From CAVAWX01 sp963614215 (lineage in GTDB: Bacteria; Actinomycetota; Coriobacteriia; Coriobacteriales; QAMH01), in assembly GCA_963614215.1 (NCBI GenBank), contig CAVECB010000032.1:1-19778 (forward strand): DNA of 19,778 nucleotides, read 5' to 3'. The notes beneath the pieces are model-generated. The model had not been told where the DNA came from and searched no databases. It saw only the letters and a list, made by a program, of their open reading frames with translations. Below, piece after piece: positions 12,501 to 18,569 of this stretch. Each line of letters opens with the position of its first letter. Positions within the stretch are counted from its first letter, which is position 1. Both the position numbers and the translations under genes were made by a program.

Positions 12501-13997
12501 CTAGTTGCCCGACTCGAGCAGGCGGCGGCTTGCGGCCTCTATCTCGCGCGAGGACAGGTTGCTCGAGCCCTCGATGCAGATGGAGGCGTCCTGGCCGGTG
12601 CCCAGCTCCTTGGCCGTGACGTGCACGATGCCGTCGGTGTCTATCTGGAAGGTGACCTCGATTTGGGGCTTGGAAGCGCTGCGTTTCAAGCCGCCCAGCC
12701 GAAAGCGCCCCATCGACACGTTCTCGCTTGCACGCTCGCTTTCGCCTTGGAGCACGTTTATCTCCACTTCGGTCTGGAAGGCCGCCGCCGTGGTGTAGAC
12801 CTCGGAGTGCATGGCGGGCAAAGTCGAGTTGCGCGGGATGAGCACGCTTGTGGCGTCGCCGATAATTTCGATGCCGAGCGAGTGCGGGGTGACGTCGAGC
12901 AAGAGCAGCTCGCCACCGCGGCCCGGCACGCCCGCGAGCACGCCGCCTTGCTCGGCCGCGCCCAAGGCCACGCTCTCGTCGGGGTTGATGTTGTGACTGG
13001 GCTCGATGTTCGTGAGCTTTCGCACCGCCGCGCGCACCGCCGGGATGCGGCTCGATCCGCCCACCATGAGCACGCGACCCAAATCGCGCGCCGTCATGTG
13101 CGCGTCGGCCATCGCCTGCTTCACCGGGCCTACCGTGCGCTCAACGAGCGGCGCGGTAAGCTTGTCGAAGTCCGCGCGGGTGACGACCGTCTCGAAATGT
13201 AGCGGGTTGCCATCGGCGCCGGATGCCAGAAACGGCAGGTTCACCTGCGCCTGCTCGACTTCCGACAGCTCCTTTTTGGCCGTCTCGGCGGCCTCGCGCA
13301 CACGGGCAAGCGCCTGCTTGTCGGAGGCGATGTCCACGCCGGTCTCGCCCTTGAAGCGTTCGTAGAGGCTGTTGGCCAGCATCGCGTCGAAGTCGTCGCC
13401 GCCTAGATGGTTGTCGCCTGCCGTCGCGATGACCTCGACCACGCCATCTTTGATGGACAGTATGGACACGTCGAAGGTGCCGCCGCCCAAATCGAAGACC
13501 ATGACGGCCTTGTCTTCCTCCTTGTCCACGCCATAGGACAGCGCGGCGGCGGTGGGCTCGTTGATGATGCGGTCCACCTGCAGCCCGGCGATGGTGCCGG
13601 CGTCTTTGGTGGCCTGGCGCTGGGCGTCGGTGAAGTAGGCGGGCACGGTGATGACCGCGTTCGTGACGTCGCAGCCCAGGTAGGCCTCGGCGTCTTTTTT
13701 CAGCTTCGCCAAAATCATGGCCGATATCTCTTGGGGCGAGTATTTGCGGCCGTCTATCTTGATGCGTTTCTTCGAGCCCATGAGGCGCTTGATCGAGGTG
13801 ATGGTGCGCCCCGGGTTCATGGCCTGCTGGCGACGGGCGGCCTGGCCGACCATCGACGCTCCCTTCTTGCCAAAGGCAACGACCGAGGGGGTGGTGCGCT
13901 CGCCTTCCGCGTTTTCAATGACCTTTGCCTTGCCGCCTTCCACGACGGCCATGCACGAGTTCGTCGTGCCGAGGTCTATGCCTATGCTCGCTCCCAT
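12501..13997 (-). CDS. Hsp70 (DnaK-like) chaperone lacking the C-terminal lid
   Basis: The 498-residue Hsp70 paralogue has all ATPase motifs: 'GIDLGTTNS' (6-14), 'VPAYFTDAQRQATKDAG' (118-134), 'FDLGGGTFDVSIL' (168-180), 'GDNHLGGDDFD' (194-204) and 'VMVGGSSRIPAV' (about 309-321). The hydrophobic interdomain linker 'ELLLLDVTP' (363-371) leads to the beta substrate-binding domain ('VLQGESERASENVSMGRFRLGGL', 'EVTFQIDTDGIVHVTAKE'). The protein stops just after 'SSNLSSREIE', where helix A begins. DnaK is normally about 610-640 residues, so the alpha-helical lid and C-terminal tail are missing, and substrate exchange should be fast. The ATG at 13997 directly abuts the TAA of the LarC-like gene, with AAGGAG nine bases upstream. 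No dnaJ, grpE or HrcA site is nearby, so this is unlikely to be the housekeeping dnaK and may serve a dedicated client. Confidence 0.9.
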   Translation of the reverse strand: MGASIGIDLGTTNSCMAVVEGGKAKVIENAEGERTTPSVVAFGKKGASMVGQAARRQQAMNPGRTITSIKRLMGSKKRIKIDGRKYSPQEISAMILAKLKKDAEAYLGCDVTNAVITVPAYFTDAQRQATKDAGTIAGLQVDRIINEPTAAALSYGVDKEEDKAVMVFDLGGGTFDVSILSIKDGVVEVIATAGDNHLGGDDFDAMLANSLYERFKGETGVDIASDKQALARVREAAETAKKELSEVEQAQVNLPFLASGADGNPLHFETVVTRADFDKLTAPLVERTVGPVKQAMADAHMTARDLGRVLMVGGSSRIPAVRAAVRKLTNIEPSHNINPDESVALGAAEQGGVLAGVPGRGGELLLLDVTPHSLGIEIIGDATSVLIPRNSTLPAMHSEVYTTAAAFQTEVEINVLQGESERASENVSMGRFRLGGLKRSASKPQIEVTFQIDTDGIVHVTAKELGTGQDASICIEGSSNLSSREIEAASRRLLESGN

Positions 13998-14570
13998 TTA
14001 CTCGAACTCCTTCACATAATGCGCGATGAGCGCGGCGGACGTGGGGGTGCACAGCTCGCCTTCGAGGCGCAGCGTCTGCACGGGGATGGAGAAACGCTCG
14101 ATGATGGCTGCGGTGGCCGGCGCGGGGACGGGCAGGGTGCCGTGCTCGCATTCCACGGTGCCAGACCCCACCTGCACAGGCGTGGCCGAGACGGCCGCGG
14201 GCGCTGCGAGAAGGAAGCCCTGAGCGATGGCGGCAATTTCCTTCACCGTCTGCAGCTCGCCCACCTCGTGAAAATGCGTGTTCTCGGGAGCGCAGCCGTG
14301 CACCTGGCCTTCTGCGGCGGCCAATATCTCGTAGACGGCAAGCGCCTCGGCACGCGCCGCGTCGTCTGCGGGCAGGCAGGACACAAATTCGCGCACGTCG
14401 TCTAGACTATGGCAGCGCCCTGCCGCGAAATACGGCTGGGCGTCGACGATGGCGGCCACCTTCTTGCGCTGGGCGGCATCGAGCATGCCCACCAGCGGCC
14501 CGAAGACGTCTTTGCGCGTGGCCGATTCGGTGAAATCGTAGGCGAGCGTTCCCGCCGTCTGTCCTGCCAT
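13998..14570 (-). CDS. Short LarC-like protein (partial nickel-pincer-cofactor cyclometallase fold)
   Basis: The 190-residue protein matches the middle of the LarC/DUF111 family: 'HSLDDV' (54-59, cf. the SLADI motif), 'EILAAAEGQVHG' (81-92), 'HFHEVGELQTVKEI' (99-112), and 'TPVQVGSGTVECEHGTLPVPAPAT' (130-153). 'GELCTPTSAALI' (171-182) ends the match. LarC inserts nickel into the lactate-racemase cofactor and is usually over 400 residues. Here the N-terminal 'YLD-FSGISGDM' segment and the whole C-terminal domain are absent, and 'EVGA-D' has changed to 'EVGELQ'. The Cys/His-rich positions could still bind metal, but standard cyclometallase activity is doubtful. The ATG at 14570 has AAAGGA five bases upstream. 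Its stop abuts the Hsp70 start, so the two products are probably made together. No larA, larB or larE is in the window. Family membership is fairly sure; function is unknown. Confidence 0.7.
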   Translation of the reverse strand: MAGQTAGTLAYDFTESATRKDVFGPLVGMLDAAQRKKVAAIVDAQPYFAAGRCHSLDDVREFVSCLPADDAARAEALAVYEILAAAEGQVHGCAPENTHFHEVGELQTVKEIAAIAQGFLLAAPAAVSATPVQVGSGTVECEHGTLPVPAPATAAIIERFSIPVQTLRLEGELCTPTSAALIAHYVKEFE

Positions 14571-14601
14571 GTCCGTCCTTTCCTCTTGTGCAAAGCGCCG
14601 C

Positions 14602-14607
14602 GCTATA
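14602..14607 (-). promoter_or_regulatory. Candidate -10 (TATAGC) for the LarC-like / hsp70 / channel operon
   Basis: TATAGC on the minus strand lies 31 nt before the ATG at 14570, in the 99-bp gap after the L,D-transpeptidase. It would give a short leader containing AAAGGA. The -35 region at 17 bp is poor (TCGCGC). Confidence 0.35.
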
Positions 14608-14669
14608 CCCAAGGCTTTAGGGTGCGCGACATTGCGCGTTCGTTTCGCTTTGCGCACGCGCGCGGCCCC

Positions 14670-16229
14670 TCAGCGCACGTAGATGGGTATGCCTGTCTCG
14701 ACGATATTGTAAAGCTCGACGATATTGTCGTTGGACAGGCGTATGCAGCCGTGGCTTGCGCGGGTGCCGAGCTGGCTTTTGTTCGTCGTGCCGTGGATGA
14801 AGATGCCGCCGCCGCACGACAAAGCCAGCGCGCGCAGACCCAACGGATTGCTCGCGCCCGGGGCGATGGTCTCGGGCATACTGGCCGACCAGGAGCTGTG
14901 GGGGTTGTACCAGGTGGGCGCCGCATCCTTATAGGACAGCGTCCAGTCGCCGTGCGGGGTGGTGTAGCCGCTCTTTCCTGGCGTGCAGTCGTAGGTGCGC
15001 GTCTCGACGCCGTTTTCGTAGAAGTGCAAGACGCAGGCAGAGGTGTCCACGTAGATGGCCTGGCCGACCGTCGTGTTCTGCGCCTTCTCGGTGGTGACGA
15101 CGCCGTCCACCTCGCCTGTCTCGGCGGTGTTGGTGATGTCTTTTTGCACGGCTGCGACCGTGGCCTCCACGTCGATATGACGCCCGTCTTGGGCGGGCAC
15201 GACGACGGGCTTGTTTTCCTCGTCGGAAAACTCCCATGCCGCGTCACGCACGTCGCAGTCGTAGTCTGCCGCGATGGCCTCGACGGCCAGGCGCACCTTT
15301 TCCGCAACGGGCTTGACCGTCGTGGCCACACTGCGCGCCGGCTGCTCGTCGCCAAATATCTCGCCCACGTGGTCGATCATGCGATCCACGATGGGCACGG
15401 CATAGGGGGAAAACGCCGCGTCGACCATGGCGTCGACGTCGACCTCGCCCACGTCTTGCAGCTCAATCTCGCGTATGTCGCCGTCAAAGTCGATGCTCAC
15501 GCGCTTGCTCTGCCCGTCGCTGAAGCGCCCCTCGATAGTCTGGCGCAGCTCGTCGCTGGTAAGTCCGGATATGTCCACGTCGCCGTCTATGCTCGTGTTG
15601 ACGGGCACATGCGCGACACGGTCGATGTCTGAAACGGCCAAGGCAACGACACAGGCGGTGAAGGCGACGACGAGCACGCCGACAACGATGGCAAGTGCGC
15701 GCAGGATATAGTGACGGTGCTTGCCGGGGATTGGCGCTGCGGCCGCAGCGAGCTGGTCGGCATCTGGCATGAACGCAGGCTCGGGGGCAAGCGGAGCAGG
15801 TTGCACGGCATCGGGCTGCGCTGCCGCATCGGACGCGACGGCTGCACCGGGCGCGGCACCTGCACCGGGCGCGGCGCCTGCCGCATCGTCGAAGGGTGCC
15901 GGGGTCTGCGTGAGAAGCGCGTCGGCTGCCTGTATGAGGACCTCGTCGTGGGCGGCCACGCCTGCTGCAACGGGGTCGGCCGACGTATCGGAAGCGGATT
16001 CGGCTGGCGTATTGGAGACAACTCCGTCTGCGGTATTGGAGGCGGCTTCGTCTGCTGCGTTGGAAGCGGTCACGACTGCGGCTCCGGCCGCGGTGCCGGC
16101 CGCCTGCCACCCGACGGCGGCGGGCTGGGCTACGGGTTGAGGGATGGGCTGGGCGGCGGATTGCAAAGCGGCGGCCTGCTCGCCCGTCTCGGGCGCCTCG
16201 CCTGTCTGGAGCCTGTCGTCGAATGCCAT
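14670..16229 (-). CDS. Membrane-anchored L,D-transpeptidase (YkuD domain)
   Basis: The 519-residue enzyme makes 3-3 peptidoglycan cross-links or attaches proteins to peptidoglycan outside the cell. The N-terminus (1-170) is cytoplasmic, disordered and Ala/Pro-rich, with four eight-residue repeats near 50-81. One membrane helix spans about 174-198. The extracellular part contains a putative peptidoglycan-binding-like region (about 205-380, with 'SIDGDVDISGLTSDEL' and 'DGVVTTEKAQNTTVGQAIYVD'). The YkuD catalytic domain (about 385-519) carries 'GIFIHGTTNKSQLGTRASHGCIRLSN', with nucleophile Cys495 and His479 and His493 nearby. The ATG at 16229 has AGAGGA six bases upstream. A longer frame from 16340 lacks such a site. 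It is divergent from azlC and 99 bp upstream of the LarC-like gene on the same strand, with a possible separate promoter between them. Confidence 0.9.
   Translation of the reverse strand: MAFDDRLQTGEAPETGEQAAALQSAAQPIPQPVAQPAAVGWQAAGTAAGAAVVTASNAADEAASNTADGVVSNTPAESASDTSADPVAAGVAAHDEVLIQAADALLTQTPAPFDDAAGAAPGAGAAPGAAVASDAAAQPDAVQPAPLAPEPAFMPDADQLAAAAAPIPGKHRHYILRALAIVVGVLVVAFTACVVALAVSDIDRVAHVPVNTSIDGDVDISGLTSDELRQTIEGRFSDGQSKRVSIDFDGDIREIELQDVGEVDVDAMVDAAFSPYAVPIVDRMIDHVGEIFGDEQPARSVATTVKPVAEKVRLAVEAIAADYDCDVRDAAWEFSDEENKPVVVPAQDGRHIDVEATVAAVQKDITNTAETGEVDGVVTTEKAQNTTVGQAIYVDTSACVLHFYENGVETRTYDCTPGKSGYTTPHGDWTLSYKDAAPTWYNPHSSWSASMPETIAPGASNPLGLRALALSCGGGIFIHGTTNKSQLGTRASHGCIRLSNDNIVELYNIVETGIPIYVR
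15985..16080. repeat. 24-bp tandem repeat, four copies, coding
   Basis: Units begin at 15985, 16009, 16033 and 16057 with the shared start GTATTGGA (variants GTATCGGA and GCGTTGGA) and a common GCGG/TCGTCTGC body. They encode eight-residue 'ASNTADGV'-type repeats in the cytoplasmic tail of the L,D-transpeptidase. The copies have diverged, so this is an old duplication rather than recent slippage. Confidence 0.75.
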
Positions 16230-16356
16230 GCAGATTCCTCTTGCCGCTGCCTGCGCTAGACATTGGCGTCGCCTTCGCGCAAAAAGCGCTCGAAAGCCGC
16301 CGTTCATCTCGTGCAACTTTACCATATGCACACATCCCATGAACGCGCGTCTCCAC

Positions 16357-16362
16357 TATCAT
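16357..16362 (+). promoter_or_regulatory. Candidate -10 (TATCAT) for azlC, likely leaderless transcript
   Basis: TATCAT ends 7 nt before the ATG at 16370, so transcription would start at about the first base of the start codon. No Shine-Dalgarno is found upstream of that ATG, which supports leaderless translation. No clear -35 is seen. Confidence 0.4.
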
Positions 16363-16369
16363 CGTGCGC

Positions 16370-17152
16370 ATGAACCGGACAACCGCACATCAGGCGTTCA
16401 AAGCGGCCCTCCCCATCGTGGGAGGGTACGTCGTGTTGGGGCTGCCCTGCGGCCTGTTGTGCCAGCAAGCCGGGCTCGACTGGGTGCAGGTGCTGCTGAT
16501 GAGCGTGCTGTTTTACTCGGGCGCCGGCCAGTACATGATCCCCAACATGTGGCTTGCGGGAAACCCAGTGCTGTCCATCATCTTGTCCGTCTCGCTCGTG
16601 AACACGCGCCAAACCCTCTACAGCGCCGCGCTCGCGCGCTACTGCCGCGACGCCTCGCATCGGCTCGCCTTCCTGTTTTCCGCGACGGTCACCGACGAAA
16701 GTTTCGGGGTCAACGTCGCGAAATTTAACGAGGGGGACTGGACATGCGCGCACGCAACCTTGGTGAACCTGTTCAGCCAAAGCACGTGGACCGTCTCGTG
16801 CGTGGCCGGCTGCATCGTCGGCGGGCTGGTAAGCGTGCCCGCGGCCCTCGCGTCGTTTGCCATGACCTCCATTTTCATCTGCCTTTTGTGCATGCAAAAG
16901 ACAAGCGCGCCGGCCGTCGTGGCGATGCTTGCCGCGGCCGCGGGCGTCGTCGTATGCAAATACGTCGGAGCCACAGGCCCTGCCATCTTGGTCGGAGCGC
17001 TGTTCGGCCTGTGCTGCGGCATCGCCGTGCAGCGCGCACAAGAAAGGCGCGGCGAAGACGACGAGCGCTGCGAAGGATGTGGCGGACATGGTGAACAAGA
17101 CGCGCGCGATGCCGGCGTAAATGGTGCGGATAAGGACGGGGGCCTGCGATGA
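16370..17152 (+). CDS. azlC: AzlC family branched-chain amino acid exporter, large subunit
   Basis: The 260-residue inner-membrane protein has AzlC hallmarks: 'FKAALPIVGGYVVLGLPCGLL' near the N-terminus, 'LMSVLFYSGAGQYM' (43-56), 'LSVSLVNTRQTLYSAALA' and 'FSATVTDESFGV'. Several membrane helices follow. AzlC and AzlD together form an exporter of branched-chain and related amino acids. The ATG at 16370 has no ribosome binding site, and a GTG at 16364 is also in frame. A -10-like hexamer just upstream favours a leaderless ATG. The last 40 or so residues are hydrophilic and acidic with a CxxC ('ERCEGCGGHGEQD'), a tail most AzlC proteins lack. The stop overlaps azlD in ATGA, showing translational coupling. 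It diverges from the L,D-transpeptidase. Confidence 0.9.
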   Translation: MNRTTAHQAFKAALPIVGGYVVLGLPCGLLCQQAGLDWVQVLLMSVLFYSGAGQYMIPNMWLAGNPVLSIILSVSLVNTRQTLYSAALARYCRDASHRLAFLFSATVTDESFGVNVAKFNEGDWTCAHATLVNLFSQSTWTVSCVAGCIVGGLVSVPAALASFAMTSIFICLLCMQKTSAPAVVAMLAAAAGVVVCKYVGATGPAILVGALFGLCCGIAVQRAQERRGEDDERCEGCGGHGEQDARDAGVNGADKDGGLR

Positions 17153-17472
17153 GCTGGGGCGATTTCCTCGTCATATTCCTCGCGTGCGCCGCAACCATGC
17201 TCGTCTGCCGCGTCGCGCCGCTGTTTGCGCTAAAAGGGCGCGAGCTGTCACCGCGTGCCGAGTCGGCCTTGAACCTGATCGCGCCGGCGGCGTTTGCCGC
17301 GCTCGTGGCAAACGACCTGCTGGGTCCTTCCATGTTCGACGGTGGGCTGTGGCCGGGACTGCGCCCGCTTGTGGCCGCATGCCTGGTGTTTGTCGTGGGA
17401 AAGAAGACGAAATCGCTCGTGTGGTGCATCGTGGCCGGCGTGGGAAGCTACGCCGTGATGATGCTCGTCTGA
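17149..17472 (+). CDS. azlD: AzlD family branched-chain amino acid exporter, small subunit
   Basis: The 107-residue membrane protein has four hydrophobic helices (about 5-24, 40-58, 62-82 and 88-106). It shows AzlD motifs: 'CRVAPLFALKGRELSPRAESALNLIAPAAFAALVANDLL' in pieces, and a C-terminal 'PLVAACLVFVVGKKTKSLVW'. It is the small partner of AzlC and its normal length is about 100-110 residues. The ATG overlaps the azlC TGA by 4 nt, so the pair is co-translated. birA follows after 22 bp on the same strand. The pairing with azlC makes the assignment secure. The amino acid exported (leucine, isoleucine, valine, histidine or methionine in studied cases) cannot be read from sequence. Confidence 0.9.
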   Translation: MSWGDFLVIFLACAATMLVCRVAPLFALKGRELSPRAESALNLIAPAAFAALVANDLLGPSMFDGGLWPGLRPLVAACLVFVVGKKTKSLVWCIVAGVGSYAVMMLV

Positions 17473-17494
17473 CGTCAAGCGAAAGGAGCGACCG

Positions 17495-18466
17495 ATGGCA
17501 GTGGACGCCAAAACGAAAGCGCCCGGCGCGGGCGGCGGCGCCGGGTGGCCTCCCGTCGAATTTCACGAATCCATCGACTCGACGAACACGCACTGCAAGG
17601 AGCTTGCCCGCCAAGGGGCGCCGCATGCAAGCACCGTGGCCGCGGCCCGGCAAACAGGCGGGCGCGGGCGGCAGGGACGCCTGTTTTCCTCGCCGGCCGG
17701 CAGCGGCGTCTACTTCAGCGTGCTTTTGCGCGCGTCTGCCCCCCTCGACGCGGGGCTTTTGAGCGCGCAGGCCGCGCTGGCCGTTTGCGACGCGTGCGAG
17801 GAGCTTGCAGCAGGCGCGGGAGCGCAGGCCGAATGTCAGGTGAAATGGCCCAACGACGTTTACTGCCGGGGCAAGAAGGTGGCAGGCATACTCATCGAGG
17901 GAGGATGCGGCGGCGAGACGAGCGCCGGTCGGGCAAACGGTGAAGCGGGCGCCAACGGCGAGGTGGAAAAGGCCGTGGGCGCGGGCAGCTGGTGGTATGT
18001 GGTCGGCATCGGGATAAACGTCTACGAGCCGCGCGGAGGCTGGCCGGCCGAGCTTTCGCGGGCGGGCGCCGTGCTGGAGCGCGGGCAAGAGCCGCCCGCG
18101 GCGAAGGGTTTGAAGGCAGACGACGATGCGACGACCGGTGCAGGAGATACGACGGGCTGCAGCGGCGAGGGTGCCGACATCGTCGCCGCACGGGACTTCC
18201 TCGTCGGCCGCATACGCAAAAGGCTCGCAAACGCCCCTTTCACCACCCCGGACACGGAAGGGCTGCTTGAGGCATATCGCACGCGCTCGATGCTGGCGGG
18301 CAGGCGCGTCGGTGTCGAGTGTGGCAACGAGCGCTTCGAGGCCGTGGCAGAAGGTGTGGACGGCGACTTTTCCCTGCTCGTGCGCACGGAAGAAGGCTTA
18401 CGGCGTTTGCGCTGTGGGGAGGTCCACCTGCATCTCGATAGCGCGGACGAAACAACTTCACGCTAG
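17495..18466 (+). CDS. birA: Biotin--[acetyl-CoA-carboxylase] ligase, catalytic domain only
   Basis: The 323-residue enzyme activates biotin with ATP and attaches it to carboxylase carrier proteins. Motifs are 'DSTNTHCKELA' (28-38), 'QTGGRGRQGRLFSSP' (53-67, the biotinyl-AMP loop), 'KWPNDVYCRGKKVAGILIE' (117-135) and 'VVGIGINV' (169-176). A C-terminal SH3-like domain follows (about 267-312). The N-terminal winged-helix of bifunctional BirA is missing, so it should not bind an operator. Two low-complexity insertions are unusual: a Gly/Glu/Ala stretch (137-164) between adjacent beta strands, and an Asp/Thr/Gly stretch (about 200-228). The ATG at 17495 has AAAGGAG six bases upstream. It follows azlD by 22 bp and is probably in its operon, with no obvious functional link. 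Confidence 0.92.
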   Translation: MAVDAKTKAPGAGGGAGWPPVEFHESIDSTNTHCKELARQGAPHASTVAAARQTGGRGRQGRLFSSPAGSGVYFSVLLRASAPLDAGLLSAQAALAVCDACEELAAGAGAQAECQVKWPNDVYCRGKKVAGILIEGGCGGETSAGRANGEAGANGEVEKAVGAGSWWYVVGIGINVYEPRGGWPAELSRAGAVLERGQEPPAAKGLKADDDATTGAGDTTGCSGEGADIVAARDFLVGRIRKRLANAPFTTPDTEGLLEAYRTRSMLAGRRVGVECGNERFEAVAEGVDGDFSLLVRTEEGLRRLRCGEVHLHLDSADETTSR

Positions 18467-18485
18467 CGCAAGACGCCGCCCCTTC

Positions 18486-18525
18486 CCCTTCACCGGCCAC
18501 GCACGCGCGCTTCAAGCGCTACAAT
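18486..18525 (+). promoter_or_regulatory. moeA promoter region: -10 TACAAT with adjoining palindrome
   Basis: TACAAT at 18520-18525 is a good -10 hexamer, 44 nt before the moeA ATG. It directly follows a perfect inverted repeat GCGCTT-C-AAGCGC (18507-18519) that sits where RNA polymerase would contact the spacer, so it could be an operator. The 17-nt sequence at 18486-18502 also occurs in cydD. No typical -35 is visible. Confidence 0.45.
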
Positions 18526-18569
18526 GCTCGGGTAAAACAAATCTCGCACGAAGAGAAAGGCGCCACGCC

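Noticed and set aside
12501..12530. Hsp70 lid lost through a frameshift near its 3' end
   Set aside because: Only 28 bp separate the stop from the channel gene, leaving no room for lid-coding sequence in another frame, so the short form appears genuine.
13407..14405. 332-codon open frame on the plus strand opposite hsp70 and the LarC-like gene
   Set aside because: It is antisense to two well-supported genes, rich in Arg/Gly/His/Ala with no domain motif, and typical of high-GC shadow frames.
13998..14570. LarC1/LarC2 programmed frameshift as in Lactobacillus
   Set aside because: The sequence after the LarC-like stop is Hsp70 in all visible motifs. No LarC C-terminal domain is found in any frame downstream.
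14409..15632. 407-codon open frame on the plus strand opposite the L,D-transpeptidase
   Set aside because: It is antisense to a gene with a clear catalytic motif. The translation is low-information and has no ribosome binding site.
15985..16080. CRISPR-like array
   Set aside because: The 24-bp units are contiguous without spacers and encode protein repeats in frame.
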